Of a DNA stretch of 64,000 nt, positions 33,432 to 45,759 are shown one piece after another. Position numbers and translations under genes: made by a program. This DNA comes from Arcuatula senhousia (Eukaryota; Mollusca; Bivalvia; Mytilida; Mytilidae), in assembly GCA_963971305.1 (NCBI GenBank), contig OZ020308.1, positions 35,059,275 through 35,123,274 on the forward strand. Reading direction: 5' to 3'. The notes under the pieces were generated by a model, which saw only the letters and a program-made list of their open reading frames with translations, made no database searches and had not been told where the DNA came from. How positions within the stretch are numbered: position 1 is the first letter of the stretch; every line of letters begins with the position of its first letter.

Positions 33432-35157
33432 TAGCTCACCCGACCTGACCCTTCGGGTCAGGTGAGCTATTGTCATCATTAGGCGTCCGTCGTCCGTTAA
33501 CTTTTCTTCAAAGATCATCTTCTCTTAAACCACTGAAGGGATTGCTTTCAAACTTTGTACATTTGATCTTTAGGATGTCCTCTATCAAGTTTGTGAAATT
33601 TGTGCTCGCGGACCAACCAACATGGCCGCCGTGTCTGAAAATAGAACAGGGGGGTCAGACCATAGTTTTTAGCTTATATAAGAGATAGAGAAAATCTGAA
33701 ACAACTTTCCTTCTTCAGCATCAAAAGTTCTACGAAACTCTCCATTGAGTCAAAGTTGTGGGACGACTCCTTATAGGAGTTATTTCCCCTTAATCGTCAA
33801 AATTGACCTTTTCCACAGTTTTTTGGACTTTATCTTGAAAACCGTAAGTGCTAGAGGAAAAGTTAGCATTGCAAAATTGTTTAGCTTATTGAGAGCTACA
33901 AAGACGATTTCAGGGTCAAAATTGTCATATCAACCGTTTAAGAGTTATCCCCCTTTAACTGTTTTTTCTATCAATTTTAACTGATTTTTTTATCCCGTGC
34001 GGGGCCCGGGAGGCGAATAGGCCCGCAACAGCGCTAAGCTTGTCTGTAAAAGTCCAATAAAGATCGCTCAGAAACCTGACATCGGGGTCAGGCCGCTTTG
34101 CCCACAAAGCGACTTGGATGTGTGCCCCAGGTGATTGAATGGGGCAGCCCTGACATCGAAAGATGCGGGGTCGTCAGGCGATAATGCGGAAAACCTGACC
34201 GCAAACCATAGTGGTGCACCGTGTTGGGAAAAATGTCACGTTCCTCGCACGTTAAAGAACCCTGCTGCAGGTCTCGGTAAGAGTAGGACCCGTAGGATCC
34301 CCATGCTGGAGGCAAAATTTCCCGTCCCTACCCATCACTCCTTTTTCCAGTGCCAGTGGCAGTCAAAACTCTCCAACTCGATTGGCCTTGTGTCCCATTT
34401 CCTCCACTTCATCATCATTTCATGTTCATTATATCACCACTTTCATGTTCATCTCCCGGATATAGCCGAAAACGCGCTGCTTTGGAGTAAAGCAATAACT
34501 AACTAACTAAATTAACTGATTTTTAAAAATCTTCTCTGAAACCACTGAAGCGATTGCTTTCAAACTTTGTACAATTGATCTTAAGGATGTCCTCTATCAA
34601 GTTTGTGAAATGTATGCATGCTGACCAACCAACATGCATATGGCCACTGTTGCTAAAAATAGAACAGGGGGGTCAGACCATAGTTTTTGGCTTGTAGCTA
34701 AAAAAAGTACAAGAGATAGAGAAAATCCGAAGCAATCTTCTCTCTTCAGTAACAACAGCTCTACAAAACTCTTCATTGAGTCGAAGTTGTGGGGCGACTC
34801 CTTATTGGAGTTATTTCCCCTTAATCATCAAAATGACAATTTTCGCAGTTTTTCAACTTTATCTTAAAAACCGTAAGAGCTAGAAGAAAAGTTATCATTG
34901 CAAAATTGTTCAGCTAATTGAGGTCTACGAAAATGATTTCAGCGTCAAAATTGTCAGATCAACCTTTTAAGAGTTATCCCCCTTTTAACTTGTTTGGTTT
35001 TTTTTTCAAATGGAAAATGTTACCTTAAGAGAATTTTTTATCCAAACTTGTTTTTTTAATGTAACTTACCAAGTACATGTAGACCATGTTGCACACTATG
35101 TAAGAGGCTTGAGCATAACAGATCAGGTGAGGGATTCAGGCTCATGGGAGCCTCTTT
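33432..35157 (+). mobile_element. family A hairpin-ended repeat, full-length, with a SINE inside
   Basis: The 5' hairpin runs 33433-33468 (AGCTCACC-GACCTGACCC loop TTCG, back to GGTGAGCT), followed by the GGCGTCCGTCGTCCG block. The core has units with AAGTTGTGGGACGACTCCTT. Near the 3' end ATCAGGTGAGG repeats the 5' end in inverse, then the hairpin AGGCTCATGGGAGCCT (35138-35153) and a T-run. A (CTAA)n SINE sits at 33990-34511. Confidence 0.75.
33990..34511 (+). mobile_element. SINE-like repeat 1 inserted in family A element
   Basis: Head ATCCCGTGCGGGGCCCGGGA, tail AATAACTAACTAACTAAA. The 13-bp duplication TTAACTGATTTTT occurs at 33977-33989 and 34512-34524. Confidence 0.82.
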
Positions 35158-35210
35158 TTTTGTTAAAAAGATCATTGATTTATGCAAAACCGAAGTCACC
35201 CGCACCTTTT

Positions 35211-37006
35211 TAGCTCACCTGGCCAAAGGCCATGTGAGCTTATGCCATCATAAGCGTCTGTCGTCGTCCGTTAACAATTTCAAAAATCTTTTTCTCTGAA
35301 ACCACTTGACTAATTTAACTGAAACTTTGCAGGAATGATATATGACATGTTGGCAACAAACGATTTCCATTTTAGAATGATTCGATAAAAAACATGGCCA
35401 TTGTTACTAAAAATAGAACATAGGGTAAAATCAATTAAAATGGCTTATTACTCAGCAACCATAACAGATAGAAAAAATCCGAAGCATCATCGGCTCTTCA
35501 GAATCAAAAGCTCTACAAAGAGTCGAAGTTGTCAGATGACCCTTGATAGGGGTTATGGCCCATTTAAGGTAAAAAATAGCGTTTTTTCATGTTTTTGCCC
35601 TATAGAATGAAAACTATTGCAGATAAAGAAAAGCTGTTGCTTGCGTAAATGTTCAGCTCATTTAGCTCTACAAAAGTCTCCATAGGATCGAAGATGTCAG
35701 ATGACCATAATAGGGGTTACAGTCTCTTAAAGGCGAAAATTAGTGTTTTGGGCCTATAGAATGAAAACTATTGCAGATAGAGAAAAGCTGTTGCTTGCTT
35801 AAATGATCAGCTCATTTAGCTCTACAAAAGTCTCCATAGGGTCAAATTTGTCAGATGACCCATAATAGGGGTTACAGCCCCTTAAATGTGAAAAATAGTG
35901 TTTTGGCCTTAAGAATGAAAACTATTCCAGATACGGAAAAGCTGTTGCTTGCTTAAATGTTCAGTTCACCTAGCTCTACAAAAGTCTCCATAGGGTCGAA
36001 ATTGTCAGATGACCCCTTATAAGGGTTACAGTCCCTTAAAGGCGAAAATAGTGTTTTGGGCATATAGAATGAAAACTATTGCAGATAGAGAAAAGCTGTT
36101 GCTTGCTTAAATGTTCAGCTCATTTAGCTCAACAAAAGTCTCCATAGGGTCAAAGTTGTCAGATGACCCCTAATAGGGGTTACAGCCCCTTAAAGGTGAA
36201 AAATAGTGTTTTGGTCTTTAGAATGAAAACTATTCCAGATATTGAAAATCTGTTGCTTGCTTAAATGTTCAGTTCACCTAGCTCTACAAAAGTCTCCATA
36301 GGGTCGAAATTGTCAAATGACCCCTTGTAAGGGTTACAGCCCCTTAAAGGCGAAAAAAGTGTTTTTGGCTTTAGAATAAAAAATATTGCAGATAGAGAAA
36401 AGCTGTTGCTTAAATGTTCAGGTAATTAAGCTCCACAAAAGTCTCTTTTGGGTCAAAGTTGTGAGATGACCCCTCATAGGGGTTATGGCCCTTTACAGGT
36501 GAAAAATAGTATTTTTTTCCCTATAGAATAAAAACTATTGCAGATGGAAAAAAGCTGTTGCTTGCTTAAATTGTTCAGCTCATTAAGCTTTTCAAAAGTC
36601 TGCATTGGGTCAAAGTTGTCAGATGACCTGTTATAGTGGTAATGGCCCTTTACATGTCAAAAAAGTGTTATCTCCCTATAGAATAAAAACTATTACAGAT
36701 AGAGAAAAGCTGTTGCTTGATTAAATGTTAAGCTCATTACGCTCCATAAAAGTCTCTTTGGGTGGAAGTTGTCAGATAACTCCTTATAGGGGTAATGGCC
36801 CTTTACAGGTGAAAAATAGTGTTTTTCCCTATAGGATGAGAACTATTGCAGATAGAGAAAAGATGTTGCTTGCTTAAACATGCAGCTCTTTACAAAAGAT
36901 TCACATAAGTCTGCTTTGGGTCTCATTTCTCAGATGACCCCTTAAAGAAAACACCCTTATGGCTAAAGGACCAGGTGAGCGATTCAGGCTCATGGGAGCC
37001 TCTCGT
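35211..37006 (+). mobile_element. family A hairpin-ended repeat with about nine ~155-bp internal repeats
   Basis: The 5' hairpin AGCTCACCTGGCCAAAGGCC / ATGTGAGCT lies at 35212-35240. From ~35500 to ~36960 a ~155-bp monomer repeats about nine times; landmarks are GAAAAGCTGTTGCTTGC, CTCTACAAAAGTCTCCATAG, TTGTCAGATGACCCC and TAGGGGTTACAGCCCCTTAA. It ends CCAGGTGAGCG (inverse of the 5' end), hairpin AGGCTC-ATGG-GAGCCT (36986-37001), then CTCG and a T-run. There is no coding sequence. The design matches Helentron-derived HINE/pearl-type repeats of bivalves; the class is inference. Confidence 0.78.
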
Positions 37007-37499
37007 TTTTTGTCTTGTTGTGTTTGTTTTGTTTGTTTGTTTTTTTAAGGGGTAAGTAGTAAGATTTAGAATGTTAAATATCACCTTTGATGTATGCCGA
37101 AAAGCTCGATGTATATTATGTTAAAAGTAATCTGGTTTGCAAAAGGAACGGAAAAGCAACCCCGAATGTTTTCAATTTGCGATATGCCCAGTACTTAACG
37201 TATTTTACCTGCCATTCTAATTGTACTTTTTGGGAATGCTATAATTCCTAAATTTCACGTTAGGGATATGCGAATCCCAGTGGTAAAAGTTTAGCAATGA
37301 ATTCTGTTAGTTTAACGGCTATCTCACACAAGGATACATCAACCTTATATTGGACAGGGGAAAGGTCAAATTATCTCTCTAAGATATTGTTATTCGAAAT
37401 TTATGAATCGCTTCTTATATTATATCTCCGTAATTAATACAAACTTCCTAAATGCAAAGTTTCTTTAAAATCCATGGAATGATTTTAGAGGGTTCGAGA
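37007..37499. other. no gene
   Basis: AT-rich; nothing recognised. Confidence 0.45.
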
Positions 37500-37779
37500 T
37501 TTATTAACAGAAGGTAGACCCCGGGACAGCTACACAATCAGAGTGTTTCATATACAATGTTTCATATAAATATGTATTTACCAGATTACGGAGACTAAGT
37601 GTATTTTCTTTCTTACTTTTGTAACGGAAATATAATTTTTCGCGAAATCGGTTTGATTGCAATTTGATTTTGAAAACTCGCTTATGATTCATCTAGACAC
37701 AATGATTAGATACGTTTTTTCAATAGTTAAAAGTAAAATTGAATTAAGAAATACCCTAAAAAGACTGTTGAAATGGAAA

Positions 37780-38010
37780 ACAAAGACAGATACAAGAAAG
37801 GACGTAAAAGTTTCACAGAGTTACAATAACCATGGAAGAAGCAGAGGTAGCAATAAGGCATCCGAATGTTTTCAGTTCGAAAAGGCAGAGACAAAACCAG
37901 TAAACACCAATTAGAACAGGACACCCCCCCCAAATAAAAAAAAACAAAACAAAAAACACAGAAATACAAAACAACTTAATAGCAATCAACGACGCGGACT
38001 TTAATCGTAA
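37780..38010 (-). repeat. dispersed repeat copy (as at 15663)
   Basis: On the minus strand it holds TTGGTGTTTACTGGTTTTGT, CTCTGCCTTTTCGAACTG and CATTCGGATGCC. Equivalent to the copy at 28640-28850 in segment copy 2. Confidence 0.65.
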
Positions 38011-38634
38011 CGAGACTGATTAAAAGTATCTTATTAGCCGAATTAATTTCTTTCTACTTTTTACAAACTAATTGAAAATGTTTATTATAACTAAATCTTA
38101 CTTATTTACGAGATTTTGCGACTATTACTGATTTAATATGAATCATAACATCATAAATTTTCTGAAAGTTAATATTTATAATGATTGGTGTCTACAATTA
38201 AATTATTATTATATGACCATTTCATATTTTTTTCTGATATACAAACATCCCAATTTCCTAAATTATTTTTTTTTTTATAAATAAACACTAATTTATTTTG
38301 ACTCATTTGAAAAAAAGCTTGTTAAAAAGTCGTTATATATACAAATTAATAATAATGATTAAAATTAATTTAATAAGATGGAAAAAAACCAAATACTTCA
38401 TTCATAATTAACCACGACTACTATTTTATGTTTTTTTTCCATATTTTAGAGGGAGAGCCAATTGACCGGCCATTGGTTTCCAAATGTTTTCCCGACTGGG
38501 CTGTGATTTATCATTATATCTTTGCTTTTAACAGGTGCAATTCTTAGAAGGAAAAAACATTGCCATTGCCTTTTTCGCGAAATATAATTAAAACTTTTAA
38601 AATGTTCTTTAACTTATTTATTTTGGCCATAACT

Positions 38635-38952
38635 TTATACGACTGCAAAATTTTGCGATCATATAAAGTTATGGCGATGTCTTACCGTTTTTGAGAAATT
38701 AGGGGTCAAAGGGCCAAACATATCAATTAATATATAAACAAGACTTTTTCAATTAGATTTTGATGTAGATATATATGAATGTGTCAAATATGCATTTTAA
38801 AGTCCACCACAGGATGCATGTGTCAAAAAGATTTGTAAGTTTGACCATGGGATGCATGTGCCCAAAGCAATAGACTATCCATATTGGGCCTCCAACATTC
38901 AGACTTTAACTTGTTGCGGTCGTATCATGCTGCGCTCGGCGTAGCTTTTTAT
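38635..38952 (+). mobile_element. family B hairpin-ended repeat, short internally deleted copy
   Basis: Both ends are present: TTATACGACTGCAAAATTTT / GCGATCATATAA at the left, and TTGCGGTCGTAT (38914-38925), hairpin GCTGCGCTCGGCGTAGC (38929-38945) and T-run at the right. Only ~317 bp long; the middle is lost. Confidence 0.8.
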
Positions 38953-39884
38953 TATTATGACACAAAGACGAAGTCAACTAACTTACAAACCATAGCAAAC
39001 AGCACATCTTTTCTTACCATTCCTGTATTGCAGAAACATACAAAAATCGGATATAAAATGGTGAATTTGGTTATGATGTACATCGATATTTTAAGGAGAA
39101 TCTTTTCATCAGCAGCATTTGAATCACAACATTGGAAGATTTATTTTGACAGCCAGAAAGTGACCGACAAAACTGACATCAAACCAACGATAAGTAAACA
39201 TTTAATGCTAATAATTTTTTACTAAATTTTCATAATAAAGCTGACGTTTTTATTTTAGGTATTATCGTTCTATAAATTGGCCACACCTCATTTTAACCAA
39301 ATAAAATATTTTAGACAATGAAAACAAGGAGAACACTGATTTTAAATGTAATTATTTTGTTTAAATGCCTTGATAACCAGAAAAGTCTTAAATAAAACAA
39401 ATAGACATAGGAGACAAGACGGACAATCGAAAAAGTGGGAGATGCACACATACAAAAAAAACAACAACACACAAGACAACTGAACTGCAATATCCACCGT
39501 GAAGTCAAGTAGAAATGAGAACGAATTTACGCGATCCGGAAGGTTAAGCAGTACCTGCTTCCTACACGAAATCTTAAATTTTAATGGCACTCATCTTCGC
39601 TTTTTGTATTCTTTTTACACTAGTAAATATGCAGCGGATCAAAATCACATGTACATTTTTGAAGTCCATTTTTTTTTCTGAAATTAGATATCAATAAATA
39701 TAGATAACACTATATAAGTTTTTCTGATCATCTTATTTTGAGAAAAAAACCTGACCAATGTCAATCAAGAAGCCACTCCCTATCTACAATTCCGTTTCAT
39801 TGACAAGACAAGACCACGCATCGAAGGAAGAACCATAGAAATTACTACCACCACGAATCAGAAACAAGGAAAGAAGAATACCGG

Positions 39885-39892
39885 TATATAAG
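39885..39892 (+). promoter_or_regulatory. TATA-like box upstream of the receptor gene
   Basis: TATATAAG lies 93 bp before the ATG at 39978. A start site ~30 bp downstream would give a 5' leader of roughly 60 nt. Inferred from spacing only. Confidence 0.45.
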
Positions 39893-39977
39893 CAAAGAAG
39901 AGAATAAAGAATGAACCATCATTCCTTCACAATTGTATCGTGGACTGTTTTATTATTTGACTTTTATTTTTTCTACA

Positions 39978-41696
39978 ATGTTTAAAATTGTTTTCATGCT
40001 GATTTTAATCTGTTTGATGGTAGATGATTCAAGCACAGCATTAACTTTGAAAAATCCAGCTGCAAAAAAGTATCCAGCAACAAGCACTGCAAGTGTTTTT
40101 TCAGCTAGCGAAAGATCTAATGAGATTTCACCAAACCGCCAAATATCAACACAAACACAAACCAATGAATGGGATAAATTCAATAAATATACAGACGCTG
40201 AAGAGTCATCGATTACAGGAGATTTTGCAGAACATTTTTCGCAAAAGATAGATGGAGATTATACAGTTCAATTTAAACCGTCCACTACATCGTCAAATGA
40301 TCGGGAGAAAACGAAAGTTTTGGCAACAGACGACGACAATAACAATCCATCTACTAAATCATCGGCTTTTCAGATGGATAAAGGGGTCGAAGGAACAGTA
40401 GTAGCAGACGGTTTAACACTTAGAAAAGACAGAGAAAACAACACGCCAACTACATTTGCGCATCATCAGTCTGTAGTAAATGATGCAGAAATGTCAAGCG
40501 AAATTCACAAGACGTTATCGATAACGCAGGCCGAAATGGAAGTCACAACAAAAGCGTACGAAAATCCTAAGCCATCCACTGCAACTTTTAGTCAGAAGAA
40601 CGGAAACAACGATGCATTGACAACTGAAAAAAATCTCGAAGGTGCTGATTTTGTTTTTCAAATATCCACTGTGTCCACCGATGAAAATGTTGAAAACGAT
40701 AACAATCCTTTAATTGAATCTACGATATCTTGTAGAGTATTCAATATTTGTATATCGCAAGGGACAACACATCCGACTACAGTAAATGGAAATTTACATT
40801 CCACATCGCAAGACCCACTAGAACTTGCACATGCACAAATTATAGAACAGTCTACGACGAAAGATCAGAATTATTCGACAGCACTTATCTTCCAAGAACA
40901 AAGCACTGCCAGAACAAACACAGATCTGTGCAGTCGATATGGTGCTTGTCCTTCTGCTGACAAAGAAGAGTCATGGTATTGCCATTGTGACGACCTCTGT
41001 CATGTATATAATGACTGTTGCGAAGAATACCAGAAAACAAACCATCGACAAGACAATCAAGACATTTTCAGTTGTTTCAGAATTGATTATGGATACCAAA
41101 ACAATTTTGGTATGTATGTAATTAGTACATGTTCTCATGAATTTTCAAACATTACCATAATCAATTACTGTAAGTCGGAAAACGTTATTGAACACGGCCC
41201 GCCGGTTGTAGACAAAAACAATTTATTACGAATTTTTGCGAACGTTTACTGTGCTATCTGCAATGAAGTTCAAGAATTTTCCTACATGTCGACCCAGTAT
41301 TATTTTTTACCACTTAGAATGGATGTTGAAGAGATTTTAAGTTTTCAAAATGCCTCTAGTTTGCTTAGTAAATATAGCTCACTTAGATTCAGGATTTTAC
41401 CTGGTAACATAAACATACGGCCTTGCATATATGGTCTAAAAGTTTCCACAAGCCCAGCATGTCAGAGGTATATCAATCCTGCTATAATTGGAGTTTCAGG
41501 TATTATCCAAAGGAATTTGCTTTGCGTAAATGATGCATTGAGAAGAAAATTGACATTCGGGGATGTTTATTGTATAGGCGAAGGTATTTCGGGTTATACG
41601 GCTGGACGTATCATGCACTTGTCAATCATTTTCAATTTTGGACAAACAGAGGATAGAAATGTTAACGGCGAATTATGTAAAGCATGGAGCGAGGAG
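39978..41696 (+). CDS. somatomedin-B-domain seven-transmembrane receptor, exon 1 (ectodomain)
   Basis: 573 codons. The ATG at 39978 starts a signal peptide with hydrophobic core IVFMLILICLMV. The frame is open 15 codons further upstream but has no ATG there. Residues ~25-310 are Ser/Thr-rich and mucin-like with many N-glycosylation sites. At ~313-353 is a somatomedin B domain (LCSRYGACPS...WYCHCDDLCHVYNDCCEEYQ) with the family's Cys spacing C-C-CxC-C-CC. A further ~220 residues with scattered Cys (NVYCAICNEV, RPCIYGLKV) follow. The exon ends in phase 0 at WSEE before the donor GAG|GTAAGT (41697). It joins exon 2 at 52564. The ligand is unknown; SMB domains usually bind protein partners at the cell surface. 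Confidence 0.82.
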
Positions 41697-42638
41697 GTAA
41701 GTTTGACTAAGATCCCCAAAACTGCTAAATAAAGGTAACAACAAAACCACCGAACTTGAATGATCAATTTCATAGTCCAGAAAAAATGACAAAAACGAAT
41801 CAGCCACACCGGAGAATAGGTGGATCGCAATGGTCCTGACTTGGTACAGGCATTTCAAACTAAACGATAGAGGTTTTCTCGTGCCTGCCCTTACGTCCTT
41901 ACAAATTTCAGTCGATCTTTTTCTAAGAAACCTTACATGAGAATAAATTAAAAACTCCGCATGACAAACTTCATGGCAAAATGGTTTTTTTAGGCGACTT
42001 CATCTTCTGGAGCTTGGCCTTTACTTAATAAAGCTTTTGGTAAAAATTGTTCAAGTTTTTCGCAGAAACTGTACATGAGAACAATTTGAATTTCGAAAGG
42101 GCAACTCAGAATGACTCAGTGATGTTCACAACTGTCTGGTACTTTTCCTTTTTTGACTGGGCTCATATCAACATTTTCTTCAAAGCATTTCTCAAAAACC
42201 GTATATGAAAATGATTAGAAATTACGATGGAAGGTTAAATTTGACAAATGTGTCCTTACCAAATTCTTGGCATTTTGAATTTTTTATTTCATCTCTCTCA
42301 AATAAAGAAGAATTGTGAATCCATGCGGCGGAACAGATGCCCCTTCCCCGTCTAAGACCTTGTTGCATGGTATTTTCACTTAGAATGCTAAACAAACGAC
42401 CAAACATTGTTGTAAGATGTTTTATTTTAAGCTTTTCTGAGAGCCAAATTGATAACATCTTTTAAGATAGTGTCTACTGCGTCTTTTTGGCTTTTCTGTC
42501 ATATCGTCCATATTAGTTCAGTGATGGAATGTCAATTTTGAAAAATTTAAATGACCAATCTGACACATGGATTTTGAAAAGATGTTTGCTAAGCAAAATC
42601 ATTCTTTTTTCGGGAAATGAATGTCGTCGCCATAATAT

Positions 42639-42912
42639 CTGGTACAGGGGCCTGTGTGTCCGTGTGGTCTAAGGCGCTGGTTTAAATACCACACTATTGA
42701 TCACTAGCCAATCACCTCTCATCTGGTGTTCGAGTCCCGTTTGTATTTAACAAGAAAGGGACCTTCCCAACTGTATGTGATTAGGTTTGTCACTTCTTTG
42801 TCTACAAGGTCGGTGGTTTCCTCCGGGTACTACGGTTTCCTCCACGATTAAAATAGACCGCCCTACGTGACCAAGGTGCGTCGATAGAGGGCGTTAAACA
42901 CCAACACACACA
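42639..42912 (+). mobile_element. tRNA-derived SINE
   Basis: The head resembles a tRNA: CCGTGTGGTCTAAGGCGCTG holds a near A box, and GTGTTCGAGTCCCG holds a B box. A middle domain follows (GGTTTCCTCCGGGTACTACG), then the tail GAGGGCGTTAAACACCAA and (CA)n. The 8-bp duplication CATAATAT lies at 42631-42638 and 42913-42920. The layout is like the MetaSINE-type elements known in bivalves; that name is tentative. It is not a functional tRNA gene: there is no acceptor stem. Confidence 0.8.
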
Positions 42913-43166
42913 CATAATATTTAGTGCCATCATGTCAAAAATCAAGGTCAAAGGTCATGAGTGGAAAACGTTCCATGAAGTACGGAACACTTAAAACGCA
43001 TTAAAATCTCAATATAGGGAAACTAAATAAAAGCAACACTAAAAACGCTTAACATAATGACCTATAAAGCTATTACAAGCTACAAGCAAAAAAAAATCAA
43101 ATGACACGCACAGACGCCACATCCGGTCTGCTAAAATTTTATGTTAAAATGATAGTTTTAATACAG

Positions 43167-43237
43167 TGAGTGAGTGAGTTGTTGTTTTACGCCCGTGCAA
43201 CGCTATATAGGTTATTTACAGGCGATGAACATGAAAA
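43167..43237 (-). mobile_element. SINE-like repeat 2, 3' end fragment
   Basis: On the minus strand: GCAACGCTATATAGG-complement, GGGCGTAAAACAACAACTCA and CTCA tail. Severely 5'-truncated. Confidence 0.65.
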
Positions 43238-44138
43238 ACAAAATAGATTTTTATTTATATTTTATTGACATTTTGATTTTGTTTTTACTCAGACGATTAA
43301 CTGTGCTACTTTTCGGAATTTTATTCACGCATTTCGAAATCTGATCGAATTTCCGTCACAGTTCAAGTTACATTAAAAAATAAAAATCGAATATAATGGG
43401 ATAGTTTTTGAAATATTCCATCAGGATGGCAAAACAAAATAGGATGGTATAAAAATTAAGTATAATAAGCATTTATTTCACTATTTCCGTGTTATACAAT
43501 TGGTTTACACTCCTCCCCATTTAAGAAATTTTGAACTTGCAGCACACATCAATCTAACAGTATTCTATTTTTCTCGTACACGTATGTATATCTGACTACA
43601 TTAGTGTGTCAAGTACGGCAATTATCCCTGAAATGGCTTCAGTTAACATCACTTTATAAATCTTATTCTTCAGACAACTCAACTGCATCAGTTGTTACAA
43701 CAGTTTGGTGATAGCGACAGTTTTCCTCATTTTGACGAAGACACAAACCTGTTCACGGAAGATCCTGATCTTTTCAGAAACATTAAGTTACAAAACATTT
43801 TTACAACTGCATAAACAAATCGAGTCTCGTTAAAAGCCTTCAGTAATTATTAAATAAAAAAAAAACAGGTTTAAAGTTTTCATTGGTTATATAAAACAGC
43901 AAAAAAATCCTTTCTTTTTCATAAACGTCTACATGGCCATCGTTTGCTTAGGCAGTCAGATTTGCAAAACGATCCGGATTCGTTTTAATTGCGTTATACA
44001 AGGTCTTTTTGTCACTTAAAAAAGTAGAGCATGAGCAAAAGGGAAAATCTGCACAACATTTGATACAAGAAACACCAGAGTGAATGAGTGAATAAACCTT
44101 CTGCTATCTATAGAATTTGAAAATAACTGTTTGCAACC

Positions 44139-44575
44139 AGTCAGTCTGTCTGTCACTAGTATTGCTTTACTTCAAAGCAACACGATTTTAGCTCTTACCA
44201 CCAGGTAGATGAAATTAAAATGAACCTGAAATGATGATCATCTGGAAGAAATGAGGACACAAAGCCATTTGGGTTGGAAAGTTGACTGCCATTTTCAAAT
44301 GGATGAAAGCTAGGATTTGATCGGACAATTAAGCTTTGTGCATGCGGATCCTACTCTTATCGAGAGCTGCTTCTTTAACGTGCAAGACACTGACCACTTT
44401 AATCCATTCTATGAGACAGGACTGCCGTTATTCAATCACCTGGACACACATCCCAGTCGCTTTATGGTCAAAGCGTCCTGACTCGATTTAACTTTTCTGA
44501 GCGCTCCTTAATGTCCCTCTTTATCGACAAGCTTAGCGCTGTGGGCCTATTCCCCAGCCACAAAGGACCTGTTTA
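44139..44575 (-). mobile_element. SINE-like repeat 1, old degenerate copy
   Basis: Recognisable blocks on + are TATTGCTTTACTTCAAAGCA, CACATCCCAGTCGCTTTATG and CGACAAGCTTAGCGCTG. Many substitutions; ends and duplication are lost. Confidence 0.6.
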
Positions 44576-44732
44576 AAACCAAACTCCACATGTGTTTTTC
44601 AACTAAATGAAGGAAATGCACACCTAAACAAACTTTTTCGTGTTGTCAGATTTGAAAAAAAAACTTCCTTTCACACCTCTCCTGAAATATATTTCGTCGA
44701 CTTTTATAAGATGAAAGAGGACATATGATCAC

Positions 44733-44826
44733 CATCCTCGGAAACCCAGTGGTTTTTCTATCGCTTACTCATTCATCACGTGATGAATGAGTAAGCGAGA
44801 GAAGAACCTCTGTGTTTCCGAGGATG
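44733..44826. mobile_element. 94-bp near-perfect palindromic element with 9-bp target duplication
   Basis: Arms of ~47 bp meet at CAC|GTG (44780/44781). The inner 17 bp (GCTTACTCATTCATCAC) pair perfectly and the outer part (CATCCTCGGAAAC) pairs with few mismatches. The direct repeat TATGATCAC flanks it exactly (44724-44732 and 44827-44835). This looks like a foldback MITE; 9 bp would suit a Mutator-like transposase, which is inference. Confidence 0.82.
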
Positions 44827-45759
44827 TATGATCACATACGTAGAAATTTTCGCATTTTTTGTAAATGTTACCTTTCGCGTGGGAAATAAAATCGCGTACC
44901 ATCTGATACAGTTGAAAAGAAAGCATTGGCGAGGGGGATATTTTCGCGGATATTTTGAGATTGCAAATTTAGGGAAAATAACCCTTAGGCAAAATGTTTA
45001 TCGTTTGCTATATTCGTCTGCAATTTTCTTCACTTTTTTCCGGATTTTGGAAGTAACCAGCTAAATACAAAGTATTTGGAAACTTTGGTTATGTTTTAAG
45101 AGTATTATGAAATTTTGCTGGCCGCCGTACTAAGAAATTTTTTTTCAGTAACAGTGTTCTAGGATTCCTATTACCCGTTACCCGTGGTAAGTGAGTTTTC
45201 ACAACGGGAAAGTCAGTTTTGAAGCATAAGTACCCGTTTGAAAGTCATCCTCAAAGTTCGGGAAAGCTGAAAAACCCATGTACATGCCCGTCCCTTAATT
45301 ATTTTTATTCACGTTATGGTTTTTTAATCGATTTATGATTCAGCAAAGACATCGTAGCAATTTCGTTGTGCAGTTGTGTTGACATTTTTTTCATCGGGAG
45401 TCTTTCCAGCGCTTGAAATTTAAACACTGTCTTCACTGCTACTGTAAAGCGCCCTTGAGACCAAGCTATATCGTACATTAATTTCGGAACCGGCAACGGT
45501 GAAAGTTATTTCGTACTAAATATCGTCAATTTCTTTTGTCATTGTTTGTCATCGGAAGGAATAAAAAATATATAGTTAAAATAAAAGATTATGAAATAGT
45601 TAAAAAATAAATGCCGTGATATAAATAAAACGTATAAAATCGTCTTTTGAAATAAACTTATGAAAACTTTTTCCAAATTTTATTCATGTCCGTATCCAGC
45701 TTTGACAAAATTATTCCGTTCAATTCAAAAAGTTTGAATGGTGGCAAATTCAAATCATC

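Larger units (their letters stand above)
37500..39520 (+). repeat. diverged segment, copy 3 of 3
   Basis: Partner of 28300-30690 (see there). A short family B element (38635-38952) interrupts it; the segment's CTAACT...CTTTTCTTACCATTCCTG block resumes at ~38970. It ends about 450 bp upstream of the receptor gene. Confidence 0.6.

Noticed and set aside
35500..36960. CRISPR-like regular repeats
   Set aside because: The ~155-bp units are contiguous tandem repeats without unique spacers and lie inside a transposable element of a eukaryotic genome.
42660..42740. Possible tRNA gene (A and B boxes)
   Set aside because: There is no acceptor stem or proper cloverleaf, and it continues into a SINE body and tail with target duplication.
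44828..45064. 78-codon frame with RGGYFRGYFE, resembling RGGYFCGYFE at 23233 (minus)
   Set aside because: The shared GGGGGATATTTT block is a non-coding repeat. One copy is beside a LINE, the other upstream of the hAT, and neither has further coding features.
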